A DNA stretch of 64,000 nt from an uncultured Dyadobacter sp. (GCF_946482605.1 NZ_CAMLSE010000012.1:1-64000), one strand, 5' to 3'. Shown: positions 44,753 through 54,502, counted from the stretch's first letter. Made by a program: numbers and translations. The notes: a model not told the origin generated them from the letters alone.

Positions 44753-45886
44753 TTACCTGTCACATAGTAGCGGACCCGCATTTGCAGCATTGTTCAGCTG
44801 CTTTCCAAAGCTATGATCATCTGCCAGTCCGAAGCCCAGATGACCAAACCTATCTGCAAGATTGCGTATGGCGTCCGCCTGGACGAGCGTGGGCGAGCCT
44901 ACGGAAAAATCGCTGTCATACCCACCAATGGCCAGCAGCATCGTTTCTGCCATACATGCGAATGAAACTCCCTTTGGCAACCCAAGTTGACCGATCCGGT
45001 TCGTCCTCAGATCAGGCACCGAGACCAGCCCTCCATCGATAATCTGTATATCGGGCCTGTCCCGGATCAGCGATTGTCTTACATTTCGTGGCTGGGTAGC
45101 GTCCAGCACGACACAGTCACTCTTAAGGAAACCTGGCTGCAACAGAGATTCCGAATCGCTTGTTACGAGCACCACTATGTCGGCCTGAACAATATCCGCA
45201 ATGCTGGTCGAGGTAGCGAGCCTGGCAAATGGGTTAACGGCATAGAGCTCGTCGCTGAGGTTTCCCAGCCTCCGGGCGTTTCTTGCTACCAGAAGGTAAG
45301 CTGCATCCGGTGTCTCTCTTACTGAAAGTTTGCATAGTAAAGAGCCTACACTTCCGGTCGCTCCCACAACCGCAACGGTTGGTCTGCCGCTGTCAAAGTC
45401 AGTAAGCAACCCGGCCAGTCTTTCGTGGATCGTCGAGGCGGTAAAGGCATTGCCATTGGTAACCACATAGTCGGCAGAACCTGCGAGCAATTTACCTCCG
45501 AGCGTCACAGGCGATATCAGCCCGCCCAGGCCGATTATTCTAGCACCTTTGCGCAAGGCAAAATCGGCCGCCTGCCGGATAACAGGCAGCATGTCCCGTT
45601 TCTGCTCCAGGAGCTGCTTTCCGGAATAGGGGATCATGATGATATAACCGTCCGGTTCATCGGATTCTGCCGTTATCCGCACCTCGCTCCACACAAACGG
45701 AGGCAATGGACGTTTTCGGAGTAGCCGTTCGTAAAGTTGGTTGGGAATCCAGCCGAATGGCCGGGCCATCGTACCCAGGTCCTCGCGATAGTCACGCAAA
45801 TGGACCAGGAAGGCAAATTTGGTTGAGGGCATCCTGTTCCACGTTCCGGATTCAACGCACAGCCCATTGTCATTGCTCACTTCCAT
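44753..45886 (-). CDS. Long-chain acyl-ACP reductase (AAR)-like protein
   Basis: The 377-residue protein resembles the cyanobacterial aldehyde-forming acyl-ACP reductase. Matching parts in order are a GLGGLISP segment near 120, TNGNAFTAS near 144, the cofactor motif GATGSVG at 175-181, [20 protein letters not shown], and [10 protein letters not shown] with C311, which aligns with the cysteine that carries the acyl thioester in the cyanobacterial enzyme. It could make fatty aldehyde from acyl-ACP. Alternative starts are TTG at 45916 and ATG at 45832. It is followed by the reductase and HxlR genes with a 19-bp gap. A shikimate-dehydrogenase-like enzyme is the fallback. Confidence 0.7.
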   Translation of the reverse strand: MEVSNDNGLCVESGTWNRMPSTKFAFLVHLRDYREDLGTMARPFGWIPNQLYERLLRKRPLPPFVWSEVRITAESDEPDGYIIMIPYSGKQLLEQKRDMLPVIRQAADFALRKGARIIGLGGLISPVTLGGKLLAGSADYVVTNGNAFTASTIHERLAGLLTDFDSGRPTVAVVGATGSVGSLLCKLSVRETPDAAYLLVARNARRLGNLSDELYAVNPFARLATSTSIADIVQADIVVLVTSDSESLLQPGFLKSDCVVLDATQPRNVRQSLIRDRPDIQIIDGGLVSVPDLRTNRIGQLGLPKGVSFACMAETMLLAIGGYDSDFSVGSPTLVQADAIRNLADRFGHLGFGLADDHSFGKQLNNAANAGPLLCDR

Positions 45887-46009
45887 CACCTCTATCAGAT
45901 CAATAATGAATCTCAAAATTAATCAAAAAGGCGCCCCTGCACTATTACGATCGAGGCAAAGGAAGCATTAACTATTTAACGGTCAATATGTTACTGGATG
46001 TACATTTGA

Positions 46010-46423
46010 CTACACCACCTTCTTTGGCCCAACGGAATCATACACGACCACTTTCTCCCATAAATGCCCGTAGTCGCGGATAAAATCCAGGTGAATGGGA
46101 TGAGTCTGGTAAATCTCCTCCTCGATGATGTTCTTAAAAAAGCACATCCAGGAGATGGAATAATCTCGCACGATTACCGCCCGGCTGGTATTTGCAGGTT
46201 TGCCTATATGTACGTACTGGATCATCGGGACTTTCGCGAGCTTATGAAGCCCTTCCAGCAACTGCGCCTCATGCTGGGCATTGTTTGGTTCTTTCAGATA
46301 GAAGTAAACGTGGTGGATAAAGAGCTCCTTAGTCCTTTCGGGTTCAACAGCGAGGTCAGAGACAGAGGCGAGTGATACCAGTCCCGCATTTTGCAGGAAT
46401 TTTCTTCTTGATTGATCTTCCAT
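46010..46423 (-). CDS. Exported Dabb (stress-responsive A/B barrel) domain protein
   Basis: The 137-residue protein begins with a Tat-like signal (SRRKFLQNAGLVSLAS) and then a Dabb ferredoxin-like barrel: ELFIHHVYFYLKEP at the start, LEGLHKLAKVPMIQYVHIGKPA in the middle and YQTHPIHLDFIRDYGHLWEKVVVYD at the end. These small dimeric barrels bind or isomerise small molecules; the role here is not known. It lies between the DUF1697 gene and the acyl-ACP-reductase-like gene on the same strand. Confidence 0.85.
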   Translation of the reverse strand: MEDQSRRKFLQNAGLVSLASVSDLAVEPERTKELFIHHVYFYLKEPNNAQHEAQLLEGLHKLAKVPMIQYVHIGKPANTSRAVIVRDYSISWMCFFKNIIEEEIYQTHPIHLDFIRDYGHLWEKVVVYDSVGPKKVV

Positions 46424-46474
46424 GAATGGTATAGAGAGAAACTAAAATCAAGGATAATGTTAATTTACACATTA

Positions 46475-47041
46475 TCAAAATTCACGGCTTGCCGCCAGCT
46501 CTCCACCGAGCCTTACCAGTTCAGTGACCGTCTTCCAGTTGCGGGTAGTTGCAGCCATTTTCAGTTTGCTTTCGAAGAAATTGTTGTTCAGCTTCGTCCG
46601 GCCATACCCTTCCGGACAGAACAGGTATATCGCCTTTCCCGAAAGGTAAAATTCGTCCGGAAGGTACTTATCCCGCTCAATTTTGGATACGCGATCCGTC
46701 TCCGGCAGATCAGCCAGAAAAGTGACATGCAATTTGGTAATGTCTTCCTGCCGGGTATTGACAAACGGGTTGTTCTCCAAAATCCCATTCATGTCCTGCC
46801 ACACCAGCACCAGCACCGGAACATCCAGTTTCAGATCACGCTTCAAAATGCTACCAATCTCATCCGCCAATGCACCCGGCTCTGACGCTCTATGATGATT
46901 GAAGAGCACGTTCCCGCTCTGGATATAGGTTTTCACATTCCTGAATCCGGCATCTTCGAATGCCTTTTGCAAAACCGGCATTTTGATCATGCTGGTACCT
47001 CCGACATTGATTCCCCTCAGAATAGCGATGTAGGTCTGCAT
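46475..47041 (-). CDS. DUF1697 protein
   Basis: The 188-residue protein starts MQTYIAILRGINVGGTSMIKM, the hallmark of DUF1697, and continues with the family elements FRNVKTYIQSGNVLF and CPEGYGRTKLNNNFFESKL. The family is widespread and soluble but has no proven function. It is the first gene of the minus-strand set before the Dabb gene and is divergent from the cupin gene by 108 bp. Confidence 0.88.
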   Translation of the reverse strand: MQTYIAILRGINVGGTSMIKMPVLQKAFEDAGFRNVKTYIQSGNVLFNHHRASEPGALADEIGSILKRDLKLDVPVLVLVWQDMNGILENNPFVNTRQEDITKLHVTFLADLPETDRVSKIERDKYLPDEFYLSGKAIYLFCPEGYGRTKLNNNFFESKLKMAATTRNWKTVTELVRLGGELAASREF

Positions 47042-47149
47042 TGGTATTTAGAAACTAATTGTTAAGAAATTAAACTATTTCATGATTACAAACAAAAGTA
47101 AACACGATATGCCGAGGACTTTCTATATAAACTACTCTCTATTGACCCT

Positions 47150-47593
47150 ATGAAAATAACAAAACGAGATCTGGCAGTGGCCTCTATCACAGCCACCCTC
47201 ACAATGACATGCATTTTTGCCCGCCCCAAAATCAGTATTCTGGAATCTTCTATTTACGATTGGAACAACATTGCCGTCAAAAGTACCAAGATAGGCGCTG
47301 TCAGAACATTCTTCCGGTCACAGACAGCCACGCTGGACGAGCTGGAATGCCATGTGACCAGCTTAAATCCGGGCGAGGCTTCCCATCCGCCGCACAAACA
47401 CCCGGAAGAAGAGGTAATAATCATCAAAGACGGGACTCTTGAAGCTCTCGTGAATGGAGAAAAGCAAAAAGTAGGGCCGGGTTCGGTCATCTTCCAGGCT
47501 TCTAACCAAACGCACTCAATCCGAAATGTAGGAAAAACTACTGCCACCTATCACGTGATCAGCTGGCATTCTCCGGGCACAATGGAACGATAG
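47150..47593 (+). CDS. Exported small cupin protein
   Basis: The 147-residue protein has a hydrophobic N-terminus (residues 8-24) that is likely an export signal, and one cupin barrel. The metal motif is complete: HPPHKHPEEEVIIIKDG for the first part and a histidine in QTHSIRNVG for the second. Such cupins are dioxygenases, isomerases or sensors; the substrate is not known. It shares a terminator with the convergent PmoA gene. Confidence 0.82.
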   Translation: MKITKRDLAVASITATLTMTCIFARPKISILESSIYDWNNIAVKSTKIGAVRTFFRSQTATLDELECHVTSLNPGEASHPPHKHPEEEVIIIKDGTLEALVNGEKQKVGPGSVIFQASNQTHSIRNVGKTTATYHVISWHSPGTMER

Positions 47594-47603
47594 CGACCCA
47601 TAT

Positions 47604-47642
47604 AAAAAAGGATAGCCAGCGAAATCGCTGGCTATCCTTTTT
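47604..47642. terminator. Bidirectional terminator
   Basis: AAAAAAGGATAGCCAGCG pairs with CGCTGGCTATCCTTTTT around AAAT. It separates the cupin gene from the end of the polysaccharide utilisation locus. Confidence 0.92.
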
Positions 47643-47656
47643 ATGCCGCTTACCGA

Positions 47657-48715
47657 CTATTCTGTCTTCCCATATGCCGTAGCCAGATCATTCAATGTGG
47701 CATCTTTTAAATGCTCAGAGGCGATGACCATACGATAGCGGAAAGTCGTCGACTCGCCTTTTTTCAATTTGAAGTTCAATGTTTCCTTCCCATCACTGAG
47801 CGCTTTCATACCCAACGGGTTAACCGCAAACAAGCCATAGCCGCGGGCGTGCCAGTAAGCAGGATAACCGACGTTCTTGGGGTGATCGATCATCGCGATG
47901 CTGATGTTTTCGTCCTTGATCTTGCCGGTCAGATTACACCATATCGCACGTTTGCCCCAAACGGTTTCTCCTTCTACACCATTGCTGTTCCGATAGTTTC
48001 CCGTAATGCCTTCATTATTCATTTTGGGCACTTTGGTAGCGATTCCGCTGGCGTCTGTGAAGATTTCCGGCTTGTTGGAAGGCAGTTCGAGCTCACGGGC
48101 CACGCGGATGGCGTACATGCCGTCCTTAACGTCAGGCATATTTACTTCCGGAAGCACGGCTGTCAGCGTCGTAGTGCGGTCGATGATACGGGTGTCGCCC
48201 TTTCCGCTGAATGTGTACGTTGTCGTTTCCTTCAGGGTAAGCGTTCCGCTCTTATCGACCCAGTCGGCCGTTACTTTCAGTTCTCCTTTGTCCTTCCCAC
48301 CTTTCGCGGAAGTGATACCGGTATGGATAATGGTTCCGTAAGCACGTTTGTTATGGTCTACTGCATCGGAGTTGTTCCAGTAGTCGTTGCCATTTACATC
48401 TTCGTAGTTGAGCCAGATGCCTACATGGTGCGGGTGGTCCACACGCTCACCCCCACGCGGATCGAGCGGCCAGCCGCGGGTGACCACGGTACCTTTTGCA
48501 GTCATCACGGGATATAATACTGCTTTTTTCAGAACCTTTTCTCCCGGATAGTAGTAGGACGTGAAAGGCTTTCCATCGATTTTCACCTCGACTTTATGTT
48601 CCTTGTCGTTCCGGACCAGATCCACTTTCTGCGCATCGGCAACAGTTGCCCACGCAGCGATGGAAACCGTAGCCAGTGCAATTCCTGTATGTTTAAGATT
48701 CACGTGAATGTTCAT
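47657..48715 (-). CDS. PmoA-family (DUF6807) periplasmic protein
   Basis: The 352-residue protein has a signal peptide to about ADA (residue 28). The PmoA/DUF6807 signature is clear in PLDPRGGERVDHPHHVGIWLNYEDVNG near residue 85, followed by beta-rich sequence and a second family block, MIDHPKNVGYPAYWHARGYGLFAVNPLG. The family is beta-sandwich-like, often found beside Gfo/Idh and DUF1080 genes, and its activity is not established. It is the last gene of the locus, 16 bp after the oxidoreductase. Confidence 0.85.
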   Translation of the reverse strand: MNIHVNLKHTGIALATVSIAAWATVADAQKVDLVRNDKEHKVEVKIDGKPFTSYYYPGEKVLKKAVLYPVMTAKGTVVTRGWPLDPRGGERVDHPHHVGIWLNYEDVNGNDYWNNSDAVDHNKRAYGTIIHTGITSAKGGKDKGELKVTADWVDKSGTLTLKETTTYTFSGKGDTRIIDRTTTLTAVLPEVNMPDVKDGMYAIRVARELELPSNKPEIFTDASGIATKVPKMNNEGITGNYRNSNGVEGETVWGKRAIWCNLTGKIKDENISIAMIDHPKNVGYPAYWHARGYGLFAVNPLGMKALSDGKETLNFKLKKGESTTFRYRMVIASEHLKDATLNDLATAYGKTE

Positions 48716-48731
48716 TAAGTGAATGCACTGA

Positions 48732-50072
48732 TTAGCTCAAAATGATCTCCTTTTTCTTGGGATCCCAACTTACCCGCTTACCGGTATGCAATGCTTTCGT
48801 GGCCATAATGTTAGCCACGGAGTGATTAAAACCGACACGCGCAGGTGCATTGGACTCTTTACGGCTGCGGATACATTCCATCCAGTTGCGCATGTGCAGT
48901 GAGGTCATCGGATCAGCGCCGGTATTGGCGTCGGTTGCAATTTTGTCACCGGTTTTCAACGACATTTCAGGCAGCAGATTCGCCTGCAAGCCCATTCCTT
49001 TCGCATCCCTTTCTTTCAGTCCGCCCTCGGAAGTGATCTTGTTGGTATCGAGGTTAATCATCCCCCCGTTTGAATAATAGTATTCTTTAACACCGCCAGC
49101 CTCATTGTTGAAGCGGGAGGAATAAATTACCTGGAAGCCTTTGCTCTTATCGTCGAATGGGCCGTATTCAAATGCCGCGCTGAAAGTGTCCACATTGGTA
49201 CGACCATCTTTCCAGGTATAGATCCCTCCATTGGCAACCACGTTACGCGGTGCATCCAGGCCGGAGAACCAGTGCACGGTGTCGATCTGGTGCGCCATCC
49301 ATTGTCCCGGAATACCGGAAGAATAAGGATAGAACAACCGGAATTCCAGGTAGTAGCGCGGGTTCCATTCCACTTTCGGACGATTCATCAGGAAGCGGTC
49401 CCAGTCGGTATCCTCCTTGCGGATTTGGGCAACGAGGTCCTTACGTCTCCACCGACCTGGCTGATTTACATTCCACGTCATTTCAACGGTAGTAATATCA
49501 CCGAATTTACCTGACTTGATGTATTCATAGGCGGCCCAATAGTTAGGTGCACTGCGACGCTGAGACCCTACCTGTACAATCTGCTTCGACGCCTCTACGG
49601 CCTTCAAGGCAACTTTTGCATCTTCCAAAGTTTCGGCGAAAGGCTTTTCGACATACACGTCGCGCCCGGATTTCACTGCTTCTGCGCAATGCAGGGCATG
49701 CTGAAAATCGGCGGTACTGATGATCACAGCATCTACATCCTTGCGAGCCAGGAGCTCCTCGTTATTGCGGGCCTTCACGAATTCGTTGGACGCATATGCC
49801 TTTCCTTTCATAAATGCTTCCGCCTCATCGCGACGGCGGTTCCAAAGGTCGGATACGCCCATGAACTCGAAGTTCAGTTCTTTGGCATGATCCGAAAAGG
49901 AGGGTGCCAGCGAGCTGCGGAAACGGTCTGAAAAACCGATGATACCTACTCTAACGCGATCATTGGCCCCCAGAATGCGACGGTAGCTGGCCGCGCTGAA
50001 TGCATTAGCGCCCACTGCTACACCCGCAGAAGCCAGTGCTGTATTTTTAAGAAAATCCCTTCTACTGGTCAT
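48732..50072 (-). CDS. Tat-exported Gfo/Idh/MocA oxidoreductase
   Basis: The 446-residue protein starts MTSRRDFLKNTALASAG, a Tat signal. The Rossmann domain follows (RVGIIGFSDR, with an altered glycine pattern) and the catalytic lysine motif is in DVYVEKPFAETL. The C-terminal domain contains WMAHQIDTVHWFSGL with the usual histidines. Export after folding fits an enzyme that keeps a tightly bound NAD(P). It may oxidise C3 of a glycoside in the periplasm (inference from neighbours with DUF1080 and TIM-barrel domains). Confidence 0.88.
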   Translation of the reverse strand: MTSRRDFLKNTALASAGVAVGANAFSAASYRRILGANDRVRVGIIGFSDRFRSSLAPSFSDHAKELNFEFMGVSDLWNRRRDEAEAFMKGKAYASNEFVKARNNEELLARKDVDAVIISTADFQHALHCAEAVKSGRDVYVEKPFAETLEDAKVALKAVEASKQIVQVGSQRRSAPNYWAAYEYIKSGKFGDITTVEMTWNVNQPGRWRRKDLVAQIRKEDTDWDRFLMNRPKVEWNPRYYLEFRLFYPYSSGIPGQWMAHQIDTVHWFSGLDAPRNVVANGGIYTWKDGRTNVDTFSAAFEYGPFDDKSKGFQVIYSSRFNNEAGGVKEYYYSNGGMINLDTNKITSEGGLKERDAKGMGLQANLLPEMSLKTGDKIATDANTGADPMTSLHMRNWMECIRSRKESNAPARVGFNHSVANIMATKALHTGKRVSWDPKKKEIILS

Positions 50073-50197
50073 GATATTGGATTGAATAAAAGTTGATTTT
50101 GGATTGCTTGTTCAGTCACTTTTGCCGGCAATCGTTTGTAAATAACGGATGCCGGATTATCTACTGTAATTTTCTTTCTTTTTTCGCGCCGTCCGGA

Positions 50198-51565
50198 TTA
50201 TTTAACCTCGCGAACTTTCAGGCTGCGGAAAAACACATGATCGCCATGGTCCTGCAACAACAGGTTACCTTCCTGCGACATGCCGAAGCCCTCAAACTTT
50301 GCGAACTTGGAACCGGCAACAAACTCCTTAAACTGGGGAGACCCGCGTACGTACTCGACTACCTTGTAGCCGTTCAGATAATGCTGCACCGTTCCATCTT
50401 TCTGGACGACGATGCGGCCCTGATTCCATTCCCCAATTTTTTTCACAGCGTTCTTGGGCCGGTCGGCGGGGATAACGTCATAAAAAGAGGCTATGGTACG
50501 ATTTCCGTTTTTGCCGAGTTTGGCATCGGGATGCTTCTCGTCGTCGAGCACCTGGTATTCACAGCCGATACCCGATTTGCCATTGGAATTAAATTTCTGG
50601 TCTACAAAGTACTTCACACCGCTGTTGGCACCTTCTGTGAGTTTGAATTCGAATGCGAACTCGAATGCGGGACCATAGAGCTTGCGCGTAACGATGTCGT
50701 TACCTGTTTCAGACCCGTCGGATTTGGAGATAGTGATCGCACCGTCCTGGTAATTCCATCTTTTGGTGGGAAACTCGGTGCCGCCGTAGGAGCGCCATTG
50801 ATCGGCTGATTTGCCATCATACAACAGGGACCAACCCTGTGTTTTTTCCGCGGCGTCGAGGCCATTCGGGATCAGGTTCACAATGCGAATGTTGCTCGCA
50901 GGGCTCGGTTTGAGGTTCGACGTTTTGATACGGACATTCTTCCAGCTCACCTGCGTTCCTTCCAGGTCTTTGTTGCCGATCGCGTGGACCTGCAGACAGA
51001 TAAAGCCAACCGGCGTCATATCATCGATCACGTGCGCAACCGGCACTCCATTCAGAAAAGTACGGATGGAATTGCCGATCGCTTCGATGCGGTATTTGTT
51101 CCAGGCTTCTTTTTTAAATGCTTTTTTACCTTCGGCATTCAGATCGAGCGGATACAGCCAGCCGCGGCGCGCTTCGTCGTAGATCCCGGCCGAGTAGGCA
51201 CGGTCGCTCGGATCGATTTCAACCTGATAGCCATGCACCCGGCCATTCTGATATTCGGGTTTCGACAAACTACGGATCTGTATCCCCGAGTTCAGCTTAT
51301 TGTCAACCTTCACTTCGAGTTCGAGAATAAAATCACCGTAATCCTTCTCTGTCGTTAGAAATGAATTCGGTGTACCCATTACGGAAGTCCCCACGATGGC
51401 TCCGTCTTTGACTTCATATTTTGCTTTACCGTTGAGCTGCTTCCAGCCGGACAAGTCTTTACCGTTAAACAACTCCTGCCAGCCGTCCTTCGACTTCTGG
51501 GCCCGGAGTGTGTAGCAGGATAAAAGCAATACCAGCGAGAGGAGCGGTAACCTGAATTTTTTCAT
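50198..51565 (-). CDS. Tandem DUF1080 (3-keto-glycoside hydrolase-like) protein
   Basis: The 455-residue protein has a signal with a cysteine at about 17 (LLLSCYTLRAQ). Two DUF1080 domains follow one another: residues about 25-225 (WQELFNGKDLSGW, then NSGIQIRS, and RVHGYQVEIDPSD) and about 240-455 (WSLLYDGKSADQWRSYGG, then NSGVKYFVD, and GIGCEYQVLDDEKHPD). Each copy shows the family's NSGxxxR/FxxD-type strand. DUF1080 proteins are concanavalin-like and include 3-keto-disaccharide hydrolases. It is preceded by the TIM-barrel gene and followed by the oxidoreductase gene. The ATG at 51565 is chosen because it starts the signal. Confidence 0.85.
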   Translation of the reverse strand: MKKFRLPLLSLVLLLSCYTLRAQKSKDGWQELFNGKDLSGWKQLNGKAKYEVKDGAIVGTSVMGTPNSFLTTEKDYGDFILELEVKVDNKLNSGIQIRSLSKPEYQNGRVHGYQVEIDPSDRAYSAGIYDEARRGWLYPLDLNAEGKKAFKKEAWNKYRIEAIGNSIRTFLNGVPVAHVIDDMTPVGFICLQVHAIGNKDLEGTQVSWKNVRIKTSNLKPSPASNIRIVNLIPNGLDAAEKTQGWSLLYDGKSADQWRSYGGTEFPTKRWNYQDGAITISKSDGSETGNDIVTRKLYGPAFEFAFEFKLTEGANSGVKYFVDQKFNSNGKSGIGCEYQVLDDEKHPDAKLGKNGNRTIASFYDVIPADRPKNAVKKIGEWNQGRIVVQKDGTVQHYLNGYKVVEYVRGSPQFKEFVAGSKFAKFEGFGMSQEGNLLLQDHGDHVFFRSLKVREVK

Positions 51566-51625
51566 TGCGTTGAATAATGATGATGGATAACTGAAAAGCA
51601 TAAAGGGGCATCCTATCTCATATCA

Positions 51626-51641
51626 GTTATTCTATAATAAC
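51626..51641. other. 16-bp inverted repeat upstream of the DUF1080 gene
   Basis: GTTATT, CTAT, AATAAC lies 61 bp upstream of the DUF1080 start, in an AT-rich gap of 122 bp. It could be an operator or chance. Confidence 0.3.
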
Positions 51642-51687
51642 GATATATTGATAAGAATACCCTTACAAATACAGTTAAGACTAGCGC

Positions 51688-52584
51688 CTAAACCGGATAT
51701 TTAAGTACTTCCGTGATATATTTCTTATTGATACCTGCACAGATCAGCGGCGATTTTTCAGGATCAGGTACGCCGTCGAGCTCTATCACAGCCCATCCTT
51801 TGAAACGGACCTTATCCAATGCAGCAAAAACAGCAGGAACGTCCACCCTGCCCTGCCCAAGCTCCACAAATTTGTAGCCGCTTTTAGTCTCAGCGGGTTT
51901 AGTATCTTTTAAATGCAGTGAATGGAGAATACTCTTGTATTTGACGATCGCTTCATGCGGCTCTCCGCCTCCTTGCTTATAATGTGCAATGTCGAGCAGC
52001 AGTTTTATGTAACGCGGGTCCATGGCCTGCACGATCACATCCACTTCCTCCGGCGTCTCTCCCAACTGATTCATGTGGTTGTGATAAACTGCCTGTACAC
52101 CAAGGTCCGCCGTCTGCTTGCCGATCTCGTTCATCACCTGAGCGAGCTTCTTCAATTCTTCGACCGAAGGCGCACGATCTTTGGGACGCAGGCTGTTGGT
52201 GAGCTGTATCGCATTTCCGCCCAAAGCCTTCACAAAGCTCGCATGAGCGACGTGGGTGTCTACGGTACTCTCAAACCTGGCGGGGTCAATCTCCACATTG
52301 CCGCTTGAAAACATGCAAAGCGTCAACTTGTTTTGAGCCAGCGCATCTTTCAGTTCAGAAACCTTGTTCCGGTATGGACCAAAAGTGTTGGCCCGCAACT
52401 GAATGCCTTTGAAACCCAGACCCGCGAGGTCAGCCATCGCCTGCTCATCCTTTCCAGCCCAGGTAATGGCCGAATAGCCTATTTTAATATCGCCTTTTTT
52501 TGCCGCAGCTTCAAGCCAGCTGGTACTTGCATAGGTGGCTGCGACCGCCAGCGCGGAGTTTTGAAGAAAATTACGTCTGTTCAT
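51688..52584 (-). CDS. Exported TIM-barrel sugar isomerase/epimerase-like protein
   Basis: The 298-residue protein starts MNRRNFLQNSALAVAA, a Tat-like signal. The barrel is of the AP-endonuclease-2/xylose-isomerase-like type with metal-ligand candidates in AVYHNHMNQLGE, LLLDIAHYKQGG, HSLHLKDTKPA, ELGQGRVDVP and VIELDG. In loci with DUF1080 and Gfo/Idh genes, such proteins act as 3-keto-glycoside lyases, epimerases or isomerases; the exact step is not clear. It lies 91 bp after susD. Confidence 0.82.
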   Translation of the reverse strand: MNRRNFLQNSALAVAATYASTSWLEAAAKKGDIKIGYSAITWAGKDEQAMADLAGLGFKGIQLRANTFGPYRNKVSELKDALAQNKLTLCMFSSGNVEIDPARFESTVDTHVAHASFVKALGGNAIQLTNSLRPKDRAPSVEELKKLAQVMNEIGKQTADLGVQAVYHNHMNQLGETPEEVDVIVQAMDPRYIKLLLDIAHYKQGGGEPHEAIVKYKSILHSLHLKDTKPAETKSGYKFVELGQGRVDVPAVFAALDKVRFKGWAVIELDGVPDPEKSPLICAGINKKYITEVLKYPV

Positions 52585-52638
52585 GACAGGTTTGGTTTAG
52601 TAATAAAGGACCATCACGTTGCCAGACGACATAAAGCA

Positions 52639-52667
52639 GCAATGACCCGCTATCTGCGGGTCATTGC
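52639..52667 (-). other. Perfect 12-bp stem hairpin after susD
   Basis: GCAATGACCCGC and its exact complement frame a five-base loop just beyond the susD stop codon. No T-run follows, so it may trim or attenuate the transcript between susD and the enzyme genes instead of ending it. Confidence 0.7.
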
Positions 52668-52675
52668 GATCAAGT

Positions 52676-54502
52676 TTATTTTGGGATCTCGGTCAGTGGC
52701 GGTACGTTCTTCTCATAGCCCGCATATCCTTTGTTCTGGTTGATCCTACCCTGGGTGTTCCCGTCGATCGCAGGCTGCGGGATGGGCCAGAGCACGTGGT
52801 AAGGACTCATCGTGTATTCGTCGGCATGCCGCGTTTTGACTCCTTTGTTATAAAAATCATTCTTCTCCATCACACGGTCGTAGAAATAATTATCGTCGGA
52901 AAACTTGTCCAGCGTGTAGGTTTTTCCGTTGGGCGCGGGCTTTCCTGTTTTTGCAAAGATGTACGCAATGCGGGTAAGTTCCGTTTTGCGCGGCTCCTCG
53001 AAATACAACTCGCGCGCACGCTCGTCGAGAATGGTACCGATGTTGATCTTTGCCGCTGCCAGGGGTGCGCATTTGGCGCGTGTGCGTACGGCATTCACGT
53101 CGTCGGCGGCCTTGGCAAGGTCGCCCTTCCAGGCGTAGGCTTCCGCGCGCAGCAGGTAGGTTTCGGCTAACCGGAACACATACCAGTCCGAATTACCTCC
53201 CTGGGGCTGGACACGCAATGGATCCTCCACAAAAAGCTTATAGCTCGGCCAGTCAAACCAGCAGCGGATCGTGTCGATCGTCAGAACAACGCCTTCCGCG
53301 TTTTTCAGCTGCAAATTTTTGTTGTAGAAGCTATCCTTATCTTTCAATGCAGGATTGTTATACAAAATGTCCTCCATCCGCGTCCAGTTACCCGGAGCGT
53401 GCCGGAGGTCGTTTTTATCATCCCATATTTGATTTTGAGAATAATCGGTCGGGCGTAAACGTCCGATACCGCGCCCCAACTTAACTACCTGGTCGATCTC
53501 GATGCCATAAGTGTCGATCGTTCCCCGGTTCCCATTCGGTGTATTGATGTTATTGAACCAAAGCGGTACACAATTCCGCATGATCAGCATGCCTCCGTCG
53601 ACATTCCCTTCAATGTTCAGACGGTCGACCACCAGCATGAGTCCTTCGGTATTCGTCGCCAGCGCCTTGTTTTGCGGACGGTGCAGGTCCCATACAACGT
53701 TCTTCGTGGCGTCGTTCGCATTAGCACCGAAGCGCGCGGTCATCAGCTTATGCGTTCCGCCGTCGATCACATTCGTCGCCGATTTGATCGCGTCGTCGAA
53801 CAGGCCCAGGGCGAGGTTCACTTTCGTCAGCAAGTGATTGACCGACCCTTTGTTCACCATGCCCTTATCGGTCACAGCCGGAACCCATTCCGCTGCAAAT
53901 TCCAGGTCTGTCTTCATTTTTTGGAGAATAACCTCCCTTTTGGTGCTTTGAAAATCCAACTTGGGACCATTGATCTCTTCCAGGATCAGCGGTACATCTC
54001 CAAATTGCTGTGTGAGGCGGTAGTAGCGTGCAGCGCGATGGAAGTAAGCGGCGCCCAGCAGTTCGTTCTTTTCCTGCTCATTTTTGTAAGCAGGCAAATC
54101 AATGCGGGAAATGGCGGTGTTAGCGTATTTGATTCCCTTGTAGCCTTCCAGCCAGTACCAGCCGATGCGGTTGTAGTCGATATTATTAAGTTGCGCGTCG
54201 GGCGTGATGAGCAGGTTCAGGTTCTGGGCCGGCCCCGATTTGTCGGTGGTGCCCTCCACGGCAATGTCCGAAAATATGGATTCGGTGATCATCGGCATGG
54301 CATCTCCGTACCATTCCTGCCGCAGGTTCCGCTCGCAAGCCACCAGGGTTGCTTTCAGGCCAGCCAGGTCCTTAAAAGTAAGGTCTGGTTCGAAGAACGA
54401 CAGGGGTTCCGGTTTCAACCAGGTCTCCTTGCATCCCGTAACGGCTATACCTGCACAGAAGATGCCCGATATCAGCCAGTATTTTGATATATGCTTAAAC
54501 AT
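52676..54502 (-). CDS. SusD/RagB outer-membrane lipoprotein (second pair)
   Basis: The 608-residue protein has a lipoprotein signal with C24 (VTGCKE). N-terminal SusD helices include [25 protein letters not shown], and the C-terminal RagB/SusD domain includes [21 protein letters not shown] and ends near [11 protein letters not shown], the usual SusD ending. It is the lid for the SusC channel encoded 27 bp upstream. It differs strongly from the other two SusD proteins of the window. Confidence 0.9.
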   Translation of the reverse strand: MFKHISKYWLISGIFCAGIAVTGCKETWLKPEPLSFFEPDLTFKDLAGLKATLVACERNLRQEWYGDAMPMITESIFSDIAVEGTTDKSGPAQNLNLLITPDAQLNNIDYNRIGWYWLEGYKGIKYANTAISRIDLPAYKNEQEKNELLGAAYFHRAARYYRLTQQFGDVPLILEEINGPKLDFQSTKREVILQKMKTDLEFAAEWVPAVTDKGMVNKGSVNHLLTKVNLALGLFDDAIKSATNVIDGGTHKLMTARFGANANDATKNVVWDLHRPQNKALATNTEGLMLVVDRLNIEGNVDGGMLIMRNCVPLWFNNINTPNGNRGTIDTYGIEIDQVVKLGRGIGRLRPTDYSQNQIWDDKNDLRHAPGNWTRMEDILYNNPALKDKDSFYNKNLQLKNAEGVVLTIDTIRCWFDWPSYKLFVEDPLRVQPQGGNSDWYVFRLAETYLLRAEAYAWKGDLAKAADDVNAVRTRAKCAPLAAAKINIGTILDERARELYFEEPRKTELTRIAYIFAKTGKPAPNGKTYTLDKFSDDNYFYDRVMEKNDFYNKGVKTRHADEYTMSPYHVLWPIPQPAIDGNTQGRINQNKGYAGYEKNVPPLTEIPK

